A DNA stretch of 10,053 nt, taken from assembly GCA_034696485.1 (NCBI GenBank), contig JAQIWT010001630.1:1-10053 (forward strand), given 5' to 3'. The translations under genes were made by a program, and so were the position numbers. This stretch comes from Isohypsibius dastychi. Its lineage: Eukaryota; Tardigrada; Eutardigrada; Parachela; Isohypsibiidae. The notes under the pieces are model-generated. The model did not search any database and was not told the origin of the DNA. It saw nothing but the letters and a program-made list of their open reading frames with translations. The first letter of the stretch is position 1. The number at the start of each line of letters is the position of its first letter. Below, one piece after another: positions 8,359 through 10,053 of this stretch.

Positions 8359-8820
8359 ACATTTGAAAGCAGCCTCCTGCCCGGAAACCTTTTTATTTTA
8401 TTTTTTTATTTTTGTTCTGATTGGTCACTCCCAGTTCCGCTTGATTCATTATTTATTCAGTGTTCTTTTGTGGACCCGGAGGGTATGTTGTTCCATTGTT
8501 CCAGCGAAATATTTGCATGTGTTTATCGCGCGAGAATAGTTTCTTCCATCGTCCAATCAAACATACAACCAACGCTAGTTTCATTTTTTTGAATGCATTT
8601 CTTTGCGTCAGCAAAATTGTATCCGGTGAACCTGCCAAATCCGGCTTGCCATTTGCGAAACTCGCTTAGTTTCTGCAGTCCTGTGCGTAAGTACATCGAA
8701 TCGTTTTCATATAAACTCCTCGTTCACTCTGACAAAAAAACAACTTCGCCAGTTGCCTTTTCTAAATTTGGCTCACTTTCTCATCTAAAGCGCAAATTTC
8801 CTCGTGACCTTTTTCAAAAG
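8359..8820. other. Intergenic spacer between dehydrogenase copy 2 and the WAP gene
   Basis: The first part should be the 3' UTR of copy 2. It has a T-rich run at about 8391-8415 but no AATAAA. Short open frames on both strands here (such as 8453-8638 minus and 8460-8669 plus) have no recognisable motif. The last 150 bases should hold the promoter and 5' UTR of the WAP gene. A strong donor-like GTAAGTAC at 8687 and acceptor-like TTTTTCAAAAG just before the ATG would allow a 5' UTR intron, but that is speculative. Confidence 0.45.
8710..8715 (+). promoter_or_regulatory. Candidate TATA box of the WAP gene
   Basis: TATAAA lies 111 bases upstream of the start codon of the secreted WAP protein and is followed by a pyrimidine-rich stretch that could contain the start site. 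Evidence is motif and position only. Confidence 0.35.
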
Positions 8821-9865
8821 ATGTCAGCGAAGTTTTTGTGCAGCTTTGCTGCTTGCTTTACGGTTCTGATTGCGCCAGCAGCGTCTCAGGGATTTGCTTC
8901 TGGATCTGCTAGCTCATCTTCTGGTAATATTTTGAGTGTTTTGATTGAGGGTATTGAGGGTAAATGTTTGTTTTAGGATTCAGCCAAGGATTCTCGGGGG
9001 GCTTCAGTCCACCTGTGACCAGCGATATGATTGGTCCATGTAAGTTCGTTCCTCGGCCATTGGTCCTTCTCGATTGTCCATTCCGAAAATAGTGACGACC
9101 TAATTTTTCTTGAACTTCTGTTTTATTCGAAAGATCAATTTCAGATCTATCAGAAAACTTTATTCTGCAATTTCGAATGTGAGGCTTACCCGTATATTGA
9201 GTGACTCTTTTTTCTCTCCAGCCATTTATCCAGCTCCTGCTTTACCAAACTATCCAACCTTTCCGTATTCTTTTCCAAATCGCCCCACTCCCAGCTCCGG
9301 AATTCCCTGGTACAGAATCAAGTCTGGTTCCTGCCCAACTATCCAAACCATGATAGCTCTGGCTGGCCCTTGTCCGACTGCATGCCTCACCGACTACTCA
9401 TGCCCAGGAGCCCAGAAGTGCTGCAGTCGAATGGGTTGTCAGATGTGCACAGATATCTCTAGCGGAAACACTGGCATTGTCCCACCTTCTTCAGTCACCT
9501 CTCGTCCAACAGTCAGTTCTGCGAAATCAGGAACCTGCCCTGCAGATACTATCCAGAATACCTTCGCTGCTTGTGTCCAACTCTGTTCTTCTGATCAGCA
9601 ATGTCCTGGCTCTCAGAAATGTTGTCGCTCGGGCTGCAGTCGAATGTGTCGTTCGCCTCAAAATTCTGCAAGCTCAGGGAATGCGGGATCTCCGTTGTTT
9701 AAGCAAGGAACCTGCCCCAACCTGGCTGCCGTTAGTGGACTTGCTGGAACTTGCGTCAATGAATGCAGCACGTCCAATGGAGATCGAGAATGTGGTGGAG
9801 ACCAGAAATGCTGCTCGAATGGATGCGGTTTCTCATGCATGTCTCCGAACGTTTTTTCTGGTTGA
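8821..9865 (+). CDS. Secreted protein with three WAP (four-disulfide core) domains, 269 aa
   Basis: Exons are 8821-8923, 8977-9039 and 9222-9865; both introns (53 and 182 bases) are GT-AG and in phase 1. Residues 1 to about 23 are a signal peptide (hydrophobic core AACFTVLIAPA, probable cut near AASQ/G). Residues 24-46 are Gly/Ser/Phe-rich. Residues 47-88 are rich in Pro and Tyr (YPAPALPNYPTFPYSFPNRP). Three WAP domains follow, each with all eight cysteines and the KCC core: Cys93-Cys131 (KCC at 121-123), Cys161-Cys198 (188-190) and Cys220-Cys261 (251-253). Each opens with K-x-G-x-CP. Linkers between domains are Ser/Pro-rich. WAP proteins are secreted protease inhibitors or antimicrobial peptides; arthropod crustins pair a WAP domain with a Gly-rich segment. 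Which role applies here is not shown. The start is the ATG that begins the signal peptide; an open frame upstream in the same phase has no such signal. The product ends eight residues after the last cysteine. Confidence 0.93.
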
Positions 9866-10053
9866 TTGAACGACCTTTTCTGTATCACTTCATGTTATAG
9901 TTAGTTGTTCTTTTCTCGGATGGTTAGAGGGCGTGAGAAGAAACCTCGTATACAAGGTACAAAGCACTGAATTCCCTTAACCTATTGATGCCCGCTATAT
10001 GAAGGAAGCAGGCGATTTCGATGAAACTAGTCATTCCAGCTCAGTAAAAAATA
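9866..10053 (+). other. 3' flank of the WAP gene
   Basis: This should contain the 3' UTR. No AATAAA is present; the window ends in GTAAAAAATA. An open stretch near the end (ATGAAGGAAGC from about 9999) is too short to support a new gene. Confidence 0.4.

Noticed and set aside
9999-10053. Possible start of another gene at the right edge
   Set aside because: Under 20 open codons, no supporting motif and cut by the window end.
1-10053. Mobile elements, tRNA, rRNA, CRISPR arrays, viral remnants
   Set aside because: Looked for on both strands by eye; no terminal repeats, transposase or polymerase motifs, repeat-spacer arrays or structured RNA genes were recognised.

Overview
This is compact animal nuclear DNA, most likely from an invertebrate. 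Four multi-exon genes can be rebuilt with GT-AG introns, mostly 50-140 bases long (range 51-590), separated by AT-rich intergenic DNA. There are no operons, Shine-Dalgarno sites or prokaryotic gene organisation. The gene content (TIA-type RNA-binding protein, dihydrodiol dehydrogenase, secreted triple-WAP protein) fits an arthropod or a related small-genome invertebrate such as a crustacean or tardigrade. I cannot name the species.

Layout. 214-1117 (+): a two-exon gene for a 239-residue basic, coiled-coil protein that I do not recognise. 1146-2604 (-): a seven-exon gene for a 257-residue TIA-1/TIAR/Rox8-like protein that carries only the second and third RRM of that family. It is convergent with the first gene, with 28 bases between the stop codons. 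2605-3847: a 1.2 kb non-coding divergent spacer. 3848-5454 and 6120-8358 (+): a tandem pair of seven-exon dihydrodiol dehydrogenase-like genes (Gfo/Idh/MocA oxidoreductases) with identical intron positions. The first copy has TGA at codon 6 where the second has TGG (Trp), and is otherwise open and correctly spliceable. 5628-5881 (-): a weakly supported two-exon small gene between the two copies. 8821-9865 (+): a three-exon gene for a 269-residue secreted protein with a signal peptide, a Gly/Ser- then Pro/Tyr-rich linker and three complete WAP (four-disulfide core) domains. 9866-10053: 3' flank.

The genes do not form an obvious pathway. The clearest shared history is the dehydrogenase duplication: one copy looks intact, the other recently disabled or needing recoding or an alternative start. 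I see no mobile element, rRNA, tRNA, CRISPR array or viral sequence. No wholly new system is evident. The points most worth checking are the lone nonsense codon in dehydrogenase copy 1, the missing first RRM of the TIA-like gene, the antisense 3' ends at 1.1 kb, and the small gene nested between the dehydrogenase copies.
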